DNA of 64,000 nt from Rhabdornis inornatus (taxonomy: Eukaryota; Chordata; Aves; Passeriformes; Rhabdornithidae): the NCBI GenBank assembly GCA_013397075.1, contig VWZS01010175.1:770178-834177 (forward strand). Reading direction: 5' to 3'. This document shows, in pieces, positions 1 through 13,765 of the stretch; the stretch's first letter is position 1; each line of letters opens with the position of its first letter. The notes below the pieces were generated by a model. That model did not search any database, was not told where the DNA came from, and saw nothing but the letters and a program-made list of their open reading frames with translations. A program made the translations under genes and the position numbers.

Positions 1-3000
1 ATAGTCCAAACTCCTGTAAAAAGCAACCACAAAATCCTAGAGTTCCCTAATGAAAGGGAAGCACAGAATTCTGACAGAAAATGCTGTAACAAAAACATTT
101 ATCCTTGGATAATAGGTTAAAAGCCCTCTATATTATACTTTTTCAAGTAAAATGAAAATTTCTGTTGAGTTGCCCGACACATCAAGCAGTGTGTTTTGCC
201 TATTTTCTGTTGATTTGATTAAAGGCTTAAAAAACATCTGTGAATCCTTTTGCTTGTATTTCCTGCATAGAATATATTGAGACAAGCAAGCTGTGTTAGA
301 TAACATGGTGAACCCTATAAGTGAACCTCCATTTTGTGTAACCAAGATGTCTAGAGATTCCTCTAAACAGCAAGCTAAATGAAGATCACTGATTTGATTG
401 AAAGCATACCTGGCCAAAATGGACTACCTGGAAATGCATCTCATGTGACACTGGTGAAAAATACTGAAAACATTTCTTTCTCTGGGGTGGCATTAGTTTT
501 TCCACTGCTCAGCACTCTTCAGTACATTCATCCACAAATCTGTGCTTCTTGGGAGAGACAAGTGACCACATGGCACATTAAAGATCTTCCTAATAAATCT
601 TAGATAAATCTATCTAAGGATACCTTTCTGTCAAGTTATTTGTTTGTTCTGAAAACACCTGGGTCTAAGAATGAGGACAATGTACACTTTGCAGAGAGAT
701 TTTTAATCTCTATTATCTGCAACATTTACTTTCAGCCTTACTCTCTTTTTTTGCTTATTTTTCTGTTGATACATATCTGTCTCTATGAGACCCTGAAAAA
801 ATTCATTTTAAAACAAAATGTGGTGGTGTGAACAAAAAAAATGAAGGTATGTAGAGTTTGTGGGCTTTTCTTCCTTTTTCGTTTTAAATATTTTCTCTTT
901 CAAGCATCATTTAGAAGGAAAATTTGCATTCTGATTGTAAAGACAGAAGTTAAAAGTAAGTGGAAAAATACAAAGAATAGATTATTACACAGGATGTACA
1001 CTGCCTTCCATCAAAACTAAACAGCTACCACATTTAGGATATCCAAGATAGCTCCCCTTCCATACAATGTCTGAAAAATATGACTAAAATATTTTTTAAA
1101 AAATTAATATTACTTCCAATTTGTCACATATTCAAATTATGTACATGCACTTGTTTTATAAAAAACTACATGGCATCAAGGCTGTTATATATTGTCCGTC
1201 TTAAGTTTAAAAACTACAGATTTACACCTTTGTCGCTATAAACGTTTCTTTAGTAGAAAATGTTATCAGTACAATATGCAAAATTAATGTAATGTGATTT
1301 TATTATTGAATAGAAGACACAAGCAAATTCAATCAAATACAATTGATTTTTAAATAATAATAAGACACAAGAGAATCAGGTAGTAACAGTTCATGGATCT
1401 GGTACAAATACTGGTATGTCTTCATATTCATGAATTCCCCTACGCTGCTTCTGGATGCATCTGTTACATTGTAAAAGAAAATCTCTATTCTCTGCCTGTC
1501 CTTTTATTCACTTATCAGAATATGGCAAGATATGTATTACTGCAGATATGTCTTGATTCTGATGTACAAACATAAAGAAAACAGATTTTTTTTCCTTTTG
1601 TTCCTTTTTCTCTGTAAGGCTTCCTTACCGAAAGAGTTCAAGTTGTGTCACATTATCTTTTGTGCTTGCCTCTACTTGCAGCCATAACAGCTGTTCCTGG
1701 CAGCTATCCATGTGCTCCCTTATGTAGTTACTCTTCAATAAAGTGTAACACATTTTTTTTCTAAATACATTGTTCAAATACACCAACTTCTGGAATTTAC
1801 TTTGCTGTTTTATTTCAGTTATACTATTTACCTCACTTGCTCTTTTCTCCATTATGTAGTTGTTCAACGTGATAGAGTGTGATCTGATCTCTTCCTGTCC
1901 CCACTGCTGGTGAGGCTTCCTGACTGCCTCAAGCCCATGTGGGACAGTGTCTTGCTGAAAGTGCCAACCTCCTCCATGTCTGCAGCAGCACATTCCCTCT
2001 GCCTCCTGCATTTTGGTTAGGCAAGCAGCGAGGCAGGTCAATTTGTTGATCCCCTCGAAATTCAACTAGCTGAAAATCAACACCTGGTTTTGGTCTCAGT
2101 GCCACTTGCAGGAGCAGCACTTCAGACCTAGAAATGCACAGTATCTCCATCTTAGAATGGGGAAAAATCAGGTTAGTGAGAACACTCACAGATCTTAAAA
2201 GATGCGAAATTGGACCCTCATGGTTTGTCGATGTAGGAGTCCTTCAGAGATTAGTCATTCTAACTGCTTCCTTGTCGAGTAAGAGTGAACACATTAGCTG
2301 TCACCACAGTCTGTTTAGTCAACTGGTACCCACGGTGCACTTACCATCTCTGGCTCTCAAAGAGATAAAAATGTACACACACAAACATGTACACTGACAG
2401 CCCTACAGGACACTGGGATTTCTGATATATCTCTACCTAAAAGGCAGTTTCTTGCACAATGTGTGGAAACTGAGGTCTTAATTTATATTACATAGGGAAA
2501 ATAGCTACTCAACAGAATCTGCAGTCTTAAATGTCAGGCATTATAGAAAACTTTTAAATCCCTATTTGAATATTTTACAAGATCAAGAACTTGGTGTTAC
2601 CTATAGTTTGTTTCATTTGTCATTCATCATATCAGTCCCTTAGTATAATGTAGTACAATTTTCTTTCAGACTTCCTTCAAAACCAGAGGGAGGAAAACAC
2701 ATCACACCTAAAGCTCTAAGTAGTGTACCTATTTACTGTGTTTAGAATTCTGGTCTTTCCATTGGTGTCTATCTTTGGAAGTCTGAGATGCTGACAGTAA
2801 AATTATCTTCTGGTTTGTCATTCAGAACTTGTTTTTTATCTTTCTGCAATATGGTCACTGACTACCCTAATTTAATTTCACATTCACCTTTTTTGAAGCA
2901 CTCTATAACTCCACCTTCTCTGCCATCTCTCATTTTTTATTTCTTTCTGTTAAAATCAGAGAATCTTTGTTCTGACACAATCCATCGTGCATGTTCTATT

Positions 3001-5202
3001 AAATAACATCCTGTGTTGCAAGAGCAAGCTGATAATAATCTACTATGTGACCTTCTCCTTTGTCAAATTGCTCCCTCAACCCCACTTACTCTGTGAGAAC
3101 TGTTCTCCCTGTAAGTGTATTGTTATGGGCTTCCATTGTCCATTACTTGCATTCATTGCAGTGAATGTGCCTTAGTGTTCTATACAGCAGTACTATAATG
3201 AATACATTTTTTGCATGTCTTGGCTTTCTCTATGCTCATTGAAATCAGGGGGTTTTTTTCTTATTTTTTTCTCTCCAGGGATTTCAGTGCTTCAGCAAGT
3301 TTTGAATTAGGACTTTATGTTTACTTTCTATGAGCAGCAACTCTGTCTTTTGGATATGACATTTGCACTCAATGTACTATTAGACACTGGGCATGTCACC
3401 AGTGTGGTAGGGTAGGTCATCTCAGTAGAGGGGAAGGAAAAAGAAGGGAACAATTCCCTCCACATTTTGAGTGAAACCCTGTTAAAGAAGTGGGTGAACT
3501 TACGGGACATTTATAAAGGTGGTAAAGAATATAAAAAAGGGCTGCATGCTTAGTAAACACAGTCACTGAAAAAAACTTTAACACCACAGCACTTTAGGAT
3601 TATTTAGGAGAAAACTGTTTGGTAAAAGTTAAGCATCTTATTGATATATCAGTCTGGTACCACTGGGTCTCTTCAGCTGTTCATTAAGTAATGCTGTTAT
3701 TTTAACTGTTGGTACTGATAGTGTTGCTCTAAGTGCCCTTGTTTGTAAGGTTTCCCCATTAAAAAGAGAGGTTTTTCATCAGGGATAAGCTGAAAGGAGA
3801 AAGAAACAGGAAGGGGGAAAAAATAGTTAATAAAAATGTTAACAAATAATAGCTAAATAATTACTTAAATGGGTAATTTAATCATCATCATGATTTTAGC
3901 TGTAACAATTCCTGCTTACATCATCTAGAATTCTCTGAAAAATATGGGGTTGTGCCAGGTATCAATTCCTAACATATATCATCAATTTTTAATATTTATA
4001 AATGTTTTAAAGTGCATTTTGGGGAAAGGTAAATTTTATATTGTGAGTTTGTTTGTTTTTCCTATGCATATTTTATTAAGACTTGAGCTGTCATTTGGTA
4101 AGCCTTCCTTCCTTGAAACTTTTTTTACTAGACTAAGTGATTTTTTTGTTGTTGTTTTGTCAGAATACAATTTCAAGTAAGCCCCAAAGTGAACTCTATT
4201 TAAATTCAGAGCAATTTAAGATCAGGCTTATGCATTAGGTCAATATTGTAGGACAGTTTCTTCCTCCTTCACAACAGCTATCATTTATTTAAATTGAGTG
4301 TAAAGTAAAATTTATTGTACCCTGTGGGCCTATAAGCAATCTCTAGTGAATATGATTGTTTATTCAAATCACTGTGTTTTCCTTGTCCATTTTATTTTGC
4401 ACTTTTTTGTGATATTATAGTGGAAAAATTTTCCTGGAGAGAGACCTAGTAATGTTTTATGAGACAGACAACTTCCAGAATTCCTTTTGAGCTTTGCAAA
4501 ATTGAACACGGGAAAATAAAGTTGTCAGGTATAAGAGAAGTGGAACATTTTTTTCAGTCTGGTTTGGAGGATGAAACCACATGGTGCTATTCTGGGAAAA
4601 CTGATTTTAGTCACTGTAAAGTGCATCATTATTATTCAGTCTGATTGATCAAGGTAAGTGTATTCACTTCATTTAGATCAAATAAAGTCACAACCAAATT
4701 ATTCTGTACACAGTCAGGTGCATGCCATTTATCTGATCTAAACCAATCTAATACACTTTTCAATTTTGTTACAAAAAAAGGCAGACTGGTTCCTACAACA
4801 CAGATGTAGTAAGTGAATGATAAATAACTCAATGACTTTCAGCCTGTATGAGCAAGAAAAATTAAATACTAGGAGAATAAAAAAATAGACCACTCTTAAA
4901 TCTTGCAAGTCACACGGAAGAAAGGAGGCATTTCATATAATTTTGTTTGAAATATTGCTAGTATCAGGTAAATTAAATGTACCTGCTGCCAAACTGTTCA
5001 CCAAGTTTTGAAAGCAGATGGAATATTTTGATATTATTAGAATAACTGGTTGAGAAATACTACAATGAGGGTATTTGGAAACAACCCTAATTAATTCCAT
5101 TATTTTATTTTACAACTTCCAAAGAGACTTAACACATTGTATGATTTGGCTTTGGAAGCGCTGAATTGGTCTGTGCTCCTGAAGTGCTGAATTGAAAGAC
5201 AA
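1..5202. other. AT-rich non-coding DNA, no gene recognised
   Basis: No repeat or gene that I recognise. A slightly GC-richer patch lies at about 1870-2350. It holds an open frame of 146 codons on the minus strand (1625-2065), but the predicted protein shows no family motif and its composition looks like translated non-coding DNA. The rest is AT-rich with short homopolymer runs. Likely intergenic or intronic. Confidence 0.5.
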
Positions 5203-5356
5203 ACCTGACAGAGTTCAAGAAGTGTTTGGATGATGGTGTCACGCACAAGGTGTCGTTCTTTGGAACGGTGCTATGCAGGGCAAGAGTTGGACTTGATGAT
5301 CCTAGAGGGTCCCTTCTGACTCAGCATATTCTTTGTGATTCTTTGATGCTATGATT
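5203..5356 (+). mobile_element. CR1 LINE, 3' end fragment, sense
   Basis: The stretch carries landmarks of the avian CR1 3' untranslated end in order: a GAGTTCAAGAAG-type start, then GGGCAAGAGTTGGACTTGATGATCC-like sequence at about 5279-5303, then GGTCCCTTCTGACTC. It ends in degenerate octamers of the ATTCTTTG/ATGCTATG kind at 5329-5356. CR1 inserts without a poly(A) tail and ends in such octamers, which fixes the orientation as plus. It is strongly 5'-truncated, which is normal for CR1, and is diverged and inert. Confidence 0.9.
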
Positions 5357-5874
5357 ATGACTATAATAGTTGAGAGGAAGTGCCAACTGTGGTGAAACTA
5401 CTGCAGTTGTTTATCCATAGTGGTGAAATTACTAACACTAATAACATTTTTTCATGCATTCATGGACACTTGTAGGAGTAAGCATATGTTTTCTTATGGA
5501 TATTTAAGGCAAGGAGGACTTATTTATGCTTCCCAGTTTGGTTTGGTATATTCAATACATAGTTCTCCTGTTTCCACTGTGAGGAAGATGGTGTGAGTTT
5601 GACACGGAATGGATGCAAAGGGGCTGAGAACCAACCTTATAAATGATAGAAGGTGTAGCTGGTGCAGTTTTTAAAGAAAGTCAAGCAGTTCAGAAAAGTA
5701 ACTCATTTATTCTTACCCAAAACATGGGAAAACAGGGCAGAACAGTCCTTGATCCTTTATACCAGCCAGACAGTAAAGGTAAAAATTAATAAATAAAAAG
5801 CCTACTTAAACAACTAATTTATGATTAGTCTAGGTAAGTCAAGAATGACTGTATGACCGATTATTTTAGCTGTG

Positions 5875-6446
5875 TGTCCTGGTGTCAGTATGGATACAGT
5901 GAATTTTCCTGCAAGTAACTTGTACAGTGCTGTGTTTATTAGGATGAGAACAATAACACATTGATGTTTTAGTTGTTGCTAAGTTGTTTAAGTTGTTTAA
6001 GCCATTGCTTATTCTAAGGCAAGGGCTCTTCAGCTTATTCTATTGCACTGCTGGTGAGGAGGCTGCTGTGCACAAGAAGTTGGGAGGATCCATAGCCAGC
6101 ACATAGCTGGCCCCAATGGGCAAAAGGAATATTCCCTAGGAAATGACAGCATATAAACTAGGGGGAAAGTTGGTCAGAAGCTGCTGCTTCGGGTCAGGAT
6201 GGGCACTGGTCAGCAGGTGGTGAGCAATTCTGTTGTTCATCACTTCTTTTGTATATTATAATTCTTTCATTGTTTGTTGTTAGTTGGAGTAGTTGGAGTA
6301 GTAGTAGTAGTAATTTTTCTGTCCTGTCAACCTATCTATCTCAACCCAAAAAATCTTACTCTTTTTTTCTGATTCACTCCCTATCCCACTCTGAAGCCAA
6401 GAAAATTAATGTGTGGTGTTTAGCTATGTGCTATGGTAAATCATTA
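5875..6446 (+). mobile_element. Solo LTR of an avian ERVL-type endogenous retrovirus, near full length
   Basis: Starts with TGTCCTGGTGTCAG at 5875, matching the TGTCCTGGTTTCAG start of a common bird ERVL LTR family. It follows that LTR in order: a GTACAGTGCTGTGTTT block at about 5921-5937, ATAACACATTGATGTTTTAG at about 5953-5972, ACAAGAAGTTGGGAGG at about 6072-6088, a TATA box (TATAAA, 6152-6157), a GGTGGTGAGCAATT block at about 6219-6232, and a TATCTCAACCCA block at about 6336-6347. The 3' end near 6446 is degenerate. A GTA-rich simple repeat at about 6285-6313 replaces the usual AT-rich repeat downstream of the TATA box. I found no internal retroviral genes and no clear target-site duplication, so this is an old solo LTR. 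The promoter elements are those of the LTR, and no present activity can be inferred. Confidence 0.85.
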
Positions 6447-9400
6447 CTTTGGGATGTAAATGTTTCCTTCTCCCAACATGGACAACTGGTTTTGATCCTT
6501 ACACATAATTAATTTTTTTTTAATTTATGGACGTCCTGTAGTATATCTCATCCCTCATTCCATGCAACTTACCTTAAAATAAAAGAAAAAATTAGAAACA
6601 AACAAAGAATTGCAACCAAAAAAAAAAAAAGCCCTCCTCAAAAAACTTACAAAAGCAAGTTTGTATAGCCTATGCAAAAATACCCAAAAATAAGTCATTT
6701 GCAAATGCTGATCAATGATGCACATGGCTTATGATAGATATTGTTTAAAGATTGACAATATTTCTATATTTAATATTTCACTTAATCAAGATGAATACAC
6801 AAATGACTTTTTGAATAATTTGCATTTTCTTGATTTTTTTGTCATGACATGACAATTTTTAGATGTAGAGCTCCTATTAAAGGATTTTTTCATCAGGTTT
6901 ATCACCCTGAACTTGCTGCAGCAACTGCTAGAACTAGCACTACCAGTGAACAGAGAAATTGAGAAGGATATAGCTGATAAGTTTTACCCTTTATCAGCCT
7001 CATGCTAATTTAATGCAACACAGAATATTATTTGCATTACTTCAAAAGTAAAAAGATGCTCCCCATGGGATTACATCACTAGTAGACATTTCTTACTCTA
7101 TTATGTGTGAGTCGACACAGCAGTCAAAACAGGGATTGTACAAACTTCATTTGTGATAATAAACTTAATGAGCAATACTAAGAAATGTCTGAAGAACTGA
7201 ATTATGATGACATAGTATTTGCAAAATGGAGTTTTGTATTTTTTTTATAAAGACGCACCAGCTTTTTTGGCATGAAATGGAAAATAAGAATACCAATGTG
7301 CATTTTAAACATCTGTCTTGGTAGGCAATCACTGGAAGGGAAACAATTCTATAACACATGTAAGAATGAAAATTAGAACACTCAAACTTGTTTCTTGTGA
7401 AATAAGATGGTTATAGTGTTTTGTGATGTTTTCTGCTGCCATCAGTAAAATTCCTCAGTTTTACTGTGCGTCAATAACAGGGAAAAGGAGAAGTAAAATA
7501 AATATAGATTTATTTTGTTAGGAAATATAATTGTAACAGCCCAGTTTATTTAGTACCAGACAGAATGGCTGAAAATGATGGTACACCAACCGAAGTGAAT
7601 GGAACCTAGCTTGGTCATGATAGAAACAACCCCAGCAAAAGCCAAAGAAAAAGTCTTATAAAGCTTTATATATACAGGCTGGACTTTGCTTGGTACCCCA
7701 TAATCCTTATGGATCCAGCCTTAACAGGGATCCTCTCACACTGAAACTATCTAAAGTTGAAAAATTTAAAATAGTTTTGGTTTTATTTTTCATAAAGTGT
7801 AACATACTTAAAAAACAAAAGCAAAAACAAACCCAAAAAAATTTAATGTTTGGTTTACAACAGACTTCTTTTTTTGCTTATTGTGTCTGACAGTCCTCCC
7901 TCTGTCATTTCATTTTCTATTTCAATATTTATAACCACACTCTCACTGTCCTCATCCTTTTGTTCCCATTTCTGTCAGTCTGCTCTCTACACACATAAGC
8001 ACATCATCACCTATTTACTCTGAATGAAATAACCAGCATGGTGGGCCTTGGGCCTGTCAATAATTAATATTGCACAGCAAAAAGGATTTGATAAATACTT
8101 GTGATCTCTGTAAATCTCCTTGAAAACTGATTATATCTAGGATGATAGAGATCAGAATGACCTGTGAAACTGCATTTGGGGACAGAAAGGTGAAAAGAGT
8201 TTTCCTAGTGTGAAGGACAAACCCATATTTTTATTTCTTTTCTAGAAATGCTTGTGCAACTTCACCTGGTATGGCTTTTTTCCAATCACTTCCCGTAACC
8301 AATATTCTATTACTTCTAAGATAAGTTATCCAGTTAAAAAACAAAAACAAAAAACCCAAACAAGCAAACAAACACCAACAAAGCCATAACATGGAGAATA
8401 ATTTCAGACTGCATTGTTCACTTGTGATTTTGTTGCTGGATGCATACATCTTAATTTTTTCTTAGTTTTATTTGCTTTGTTTCACAGAACTTTGACTGTA
8501 TGTAAAGGATCAGTCTCTCCTGTTCAATATTGAGTGCTTCTGAAAATTACTAATTTGTTTTCCTTCATTTGTTGAATCTATTAGCTAATTTGCCTAACAG
8601 AAATTACTCAGTGCTGAAGACAAAGAATTCTTGAGTGGAATACACACAAGGTAGTCCTTTTTTACTGAAACAGCAGAAGGTTATAGCAGACATCCAATGG
8701 GGAAAACTCTAAAGAAGCAGTTGTGAATTAATGGGGCTGTGATCTGTGTGATCTATAATGATCTTCTAAAAAACCCAATAAATTATATGTTATAAAGTAA
8801 CAAACACATTTGACACTATTGATGGTAATCACAAAAGAAAAGCCAAACCATATGACGGGATATTTTTTAAAAATTTGTTTCTTTGATTCAAGGTTGAGAT
8901 AATTTGGCACATGACCCTTGTTATTTGTATCTTAATTACCTCTGCCCATGTTATAGTGATAAAAACTTTATCTAAAAACTTTTCATTTAGTTCATCACCA
9001 AATTCCATCTCTGTCAAGCAAATAAAAGCCATATCTACACTACTGCAAAAGATAGCTTTCTCTGGTTCCTGTATCTCAGTGAAGCCCAGCCACATATTAG
9101 GACAAGTTATTAGTATGTAAAAGCCTTCTCCTGTACTCTCAGTTACACCAAAGTGGAGCTTTGGAGCACAGGAACCATCATCTGTTAAAGCAGTACAGGG
9201 CTGCTTGTCTAGGATACAAGGCTTAGGAATGCATCAGCAGCAAAGCTGGTGACAGCTGCAGAAAGCTAAAGACAACGACCACTGCTGGAAAAAGGCCAAA
9301 GCTTTCTTATTTCTCTGCATACACACTTTGAGTCTACTGTAAGAGAAAGTGAGAGCAGCAGCACTTCAGATTTAATTACCTTCGGTCTGAAAACAAACAA

Positions 9401-9835
9401 GTATTGGATACAGGGGAACAGAGAGTGGAAGTCAATCTGTGCTACAATGCAGTCAAGAACTGTAGTCCAAGGGTTGTCTCCTATTAATGAACAAATGATT
9501 TAGACTGCTTCCAAAATTTCTATGGTATTTCTGCAGTGCAGACTTTCCTAGGAAAGGTTTCCCATATGCATAAAGTGGAAAATGTTCAGATGCTTTTTAT
9601 TAAGCAAGAAAACATTTAAGAGGACATGCTGTATCAATGTCATACCTATATCCCTAATTTTGCTGTAATGAGATTAGTTGAAAATTAATTGTGTTCAGGC
9701 CAAAATTTTTCCTATTCAATGAAGCACAGGTATCATAATTTTTATCCTAATATTTTTCTGCTGTTTAATGTCAGATGCCAAAACACTTCTATTACTTTTT
9801 TGTACTAATATTCCTTTGATTTAATAACATGACAG
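6447..9835. other. AT-rich non-coding DNA
   Basis: No recognisable gene or transposon. There are short A-runs (6616-6630) and an A-rich CAAA-type patch at about 8335-8380. The open frames of 60-88 codons here overlap one another on both strands and show no domain features. Confidence 0.5.
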
Positions 9836-10085
9836 CCGGTGGTATGGATTATCCCTTGGGTCAGCTGGGTCATCTGTCCCAGCTGTTTTCCCTCTCACTC
9901 CTTGTGAACTGCCAGCCTTCTCACTGGCATGGCTGCATGGGAAACAGAAAAGGCCATGACTCTGTATAAGCACTGCTCAGCAATAGCTAGAGAATTGGTT
10001 TATCAACTCTTTTTCAGGACAAATCTGAAACAAAGCCTCATACAAGCTATTGTGGAAACAACTAACTATAGCCAAACTAAAGTTT
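9836..10085 (-). mobile_element. ERVL-type LTR fragment (U3 part), antisense
   Basis: Read on the minus strand, this is the 5' half of the same LTR family as the copy at 5875-6446. The plus strand shows the complementary landmarks: a GGTATGGATTATCCC block at 9841-9855, CAGCTGGGTCATCTGTCCCAGC at about 9862-9883, CTCCTTGTGAACTGCCAGCC at about 9898-9917, and AAGCACTGCTCAGCAATAGCT at about 9968-9988. It stops just upstream of where the TATA box would be, so the R-U5 half is missing. The minus-strand 5' terminus, near 10085, is diverged. The open frame 9929-10117 is contained in this repeat and is not a gene. Confidence 0.8.
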
Positions 10086-11896
10086 GGTGGCCAACAGCAG
10101 CCCACCACAATTTTTGAATGTACACCATGCATAAGGACTGTTGTCGTAGTCTACCAGTTGCTAAGTATTTCAAAATTATTAACTTCTTTGTTCATTTTCA
10201 GGCCTGGTTAGGGAAACCTAACAAGACCATCCTTTTTTCTCCTATACACCTGACAATCATGGTGAGTTTTCTTATATGTCATTAACATATGTAGAACTAT
10301 TTAGATAATCTTGACATTAACTTTACAGCAAAAAATAACTAAACTAATTGTTTCATTCTTGCTTTTGTTGAAATAATAAAAGTGATACCAAACACTCTTA
10401 ATACCTCAGTTCCTAAGTTTTTGCTTTCCAACACACCAACCCATGTTTTGGAACATCTAAGTATATGAAAACTGAGCTACACTGCCTCAGTATAATGCAA
10501 TTCTGGGAAGACATCCAAATTTGGGAATGCTGTTTTACGACCAGCACATCAAAAATGGACAGATAACTCATCTCATAGCTAACTAAGAAAATAATATAAC
10601 CAAGGAGTTTGAAGCTGAGATTTTGTGTTTTATAAAAGTGATGCAAGAGACTTTCCTGTTTCCTTACTACTAGTGCCATAGTTTGTATTCTTTGAAAGAC
10701 CCTTTTCCATTTACAGCTGATTTATTAATGGGCAACACAGTTCAAACAGCCTTTCGTGCAGCCAAGATTTCTTCTACGCAAATATTAAAGATTTGTGGAC
10801 AGAAGCAGCACAAGACAGAATGGTGTTGTCCAAAGTTTCAAATTTGCCATAGCAAAGCTGTAATTAAACAATGTCTCATTACTTGCAAAATCTTTCCAGT
10901 CTAACAGTCTTTCTGCTTCGGTAGTTTACTGATTTCCTCTTCCCGGAATCCAAAGATTATTTGAAAAGAAGCAGACAGACAATTTGTCTTTGCAGGAGGA
11001 GTAGATTAGGGAAACAGTTTAGAAAGGATGAACTCTGGAAGTGGCAGATTTGAGTGTCTAAAATAATATTGAAAATTGCTTTCCAGTGATGTTTATGTTC
11101 TCTGGCTTCAAGAACATGCAGGGCAAGATGATGAGTGTCAGCAAATAAACATGACAACTCCAAGAGGGAGTCATGAAATGGCAGTAAAAACACCTGGTAA
11201 GTACAGCAGTATCCAGAAATCTCAGAACTTCCAAATCATAGATTTGTAACAACTGAGAAAGTAGCAAGATATTGAATATACAGCCATTCTTTCACACATC
11301 TGTAGCAGGTCACTTGGCATGGGAAATAAACTGCAACTCAGGTTGTCTTGTGTTGAGCATTCTGCCTTTCTGATATTTGTACTTGTATGATACCCAGAAC
11401 ACAGTCCTGCATTTCAGGTTACATTATCATTTATGGAGCTTTTATCAATGAATCACATTAAATAATATACTTAGCTTTAGGTACGATACACACTGATTGT
11501 CAATGGTTGTCTTAAAATCTTCTGTTCAACCCTTAAGCCATTTCTTGCAACTGAAAGGGTCATCTCAAGAGTAAGGTTCATTATTATACAGGTGGATGAA
11601 AATAATTTAATCTTCTCAAGTACAATTTGCTCTGTGCAGATCACCCCTGTCAGAAGATGAAATGCACTACATGTTTTTTATTATTTTTGCTAGCAATTTA
11701 ATGATAAAATCCAGGCATTAATCCAGAGAATAAAGTCCTCCAAAACCATAAAGGGACAAAAGTCACAAGCACTCTGTATCTAAACATTTTGGAACAATAT
11801 GCTGAACATGCACACACATGCACACACAGGATTCAAAACTCAGTAACCTCCAATAAAGATAAACTCTAAAGTGTTTTTTGGAGAAGTTTAATAGAT
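10086..11896. other. AT-rich non-coding DNA
   Basis: No recognised gene or repeat. The overlapping open frames at 10413-10904 and 10957-11267 lie on opposite strands, have no motifs and look like chance. The stretch leads into the large purine microsatellite. Confidence 0.5.
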
Positions 11897-12578
11897 AAGA
11901 AGAGAAGAGAAGAGAAGAGAAGAGAAGAGAAGAGAAGAGAAGAGAAGAGAAGAGAAGAGAAAGAAAAGAAAAGAAAAGAAAAGAAAAGAAAAGAAAAGAA
12001 AAGAAAAGAAAAGAAAAGAAAAGAAAAGAAAAGAAAAGAAAAGAAAAGAAAAGAAAAGAAAAGAAAAGAAAAGAAAAGAAAAGAAAAGAAAAGAAAAGAA
12101 AAGAAAAGAAAAGAAAAGAAAAGAAAAGAAAAGAAAAGAAAAGAAAAGAAAAGAAAAGAAAAGAAAAGAAAAGAAAAGAAAAGAAAAGAAAAGAAAAGAA
12201 AAGAAAAGAAAAGAAAAGAAAAGAAAAGAAAAGAAAAGAAAAGAAAAGAAAAGAAAAGAAAAGAAAAGAAAAGAAAAGAAAAGAAAAGAAAAGAAAAGAA
12301 AAGAAAAGAAAAGAAAAGAAAAGAAAAGAAAAGAAAAGAAAAGAAAAGAAAAGAAAAGAAAAGAAAAGAAAAGAAAAGAAAAGAAAAGAAAAGAAAAGAA
12401 AAGAAAAGAAAAGAAAAGAAAAGAAAAGAAAAGAAAAGAAAAGAAAAGAAAAGAAAAGAAAAGAAAAGAAAAGAAAAGAAAAGAAAAGAAAAGAAAAGAA
12501 AAGAAAAGAAAAGAAAAGAAAAGAAAAGAAAAGAAAAGAAAAGAAAAGAAAAGAAAAGAAAAGAAAAGAAAAGAAAAG

Positions 12579-12609
<31 letters not shown>

Positions 12610-12633
12610 GGAAAGAAAGGAAAAGAGAAAAGA
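11897..12633. repeat. Large pure pentanucleotide array, (AAGAG)n then (AAAGA)n
   Basis: The tract is all purine on the plus strand for 737 nt. From 11897 to about 11960 the unit is AAGAG (about 13 copies). From about 11961 to 12600 the unit is AAAGA/AAAAG, about 128 copies with no interruption that I can see. The last 33 nt are degenerate (AAAGG and AAGAG variants). The 303- and 257-codon minus-strand frames that cross it are only the repeat read as a Phe/Leu/Ser polymer, not proteins. Homopurine tracts of this kind can form triplex DNA and change length easily, so the copy number may differ between individuals or assemblies. Confidence 0.99.
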
Positions 12634-13765
12634 CCCCAAACAGTTGGATGAACTTGATTCAAAACATCATTCATTTCTTGTCACGGAGTTTAAATTAAAT
12701 TCAAACCAAATTTTGATCTCATTTTCCCATTATATTCTGTGGGGGCATTTTGAACCTGAGGCTAAAATTGATGGAACCAACAATTTGTAGAACAACTTGC
12801 ATTACCTTTAAGAAAGTTCGTGCATATCAAAACAATCAAAAGATAAAGGGCTAGGGACAGAGACAGGAGAAAAAGGTAATAGGGCAAAAAGCTGTGTATT
12901 GTCTATTCTTTGGTAATGTAGTTTTTATGTTAGATGTCATCTCCCAAAAATGAATGTCATTTAAAATATTTAAATGACAGGCAAGTAATGAGAAACTGTG
13001 CCCTGGGACTATGACTAAAGCAAGAGGTGAAGTGGAGCAAGACAAAGAGAGGAAGAGAAGAGAGGGAGCGGAGGAAAGGGAAGGATCCTTTCTAATTCTG
13101 CTTTCTAATTCAGTTTCTAATTCTGCATGTAACAGCATACATCTAATAATGTTATTTCATGTACTATTTGAGACTGTAGAAGACACTGACCTCATTAGAG
13201 AGGAAAATCAGGGATAAGACATCTGTATGGTGCATTTCAAGATTAGGAAAACTGTAGCAGATGCTATACAGCCTAACATGGATGGAACATCATTTTAGCA
13301 ATAATATAACTCAAGCTACAGGTATTATAGTCAAATGGGAAATTAAGTATGCCAGCTGCAATTTCAAAGGGACAGAAAGAAGCTGAACCTGAAGACTTTA
13401 TTTCCACATTAATTTCTGAGGAGTTATCTATATATTGCAGCAGCTATATATGAATACAGGACTCTGAATCCTATGCTATGAATCATTGAATGTCCTGATA
13501 AGCAAGGTAGAGGTGGTGACGAATTATATACAAATGCATATGGCTTTTTTTTAATTACAACTTAGAAAATGCATTTATTAATGAAAATAGATGTTGTCAG
13601 GAGGAATATATTTACATCACTTAAGAAAATTTATAGTGAAAGTTACAGTACAGAAGGAAAACTTGACAAGGTACGTGTATCTCAGAAATGCACTGCAGAA
13701 TGAAATAAGGAAGATAGCAAGTGAACTGAATTTGTTAACGGTAAAGAATATAAGTGACATCCCAG

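Noticed and set aside
1625..2065. 146-codon minus-strand open frame as a gene
   Set aside because: No recognised domain, no supporting splice or promoter pattern, and an overlapping frame is also open. Chance length is plausible in 64 kb.
11763..12674. 303- and 257-codon minus-strand open frames
   Set aside because: They are the (AAAGA)n array read in frame as a Phe/Leu/Ser polymer; no stop can occur in the repeat, so length means nothing.
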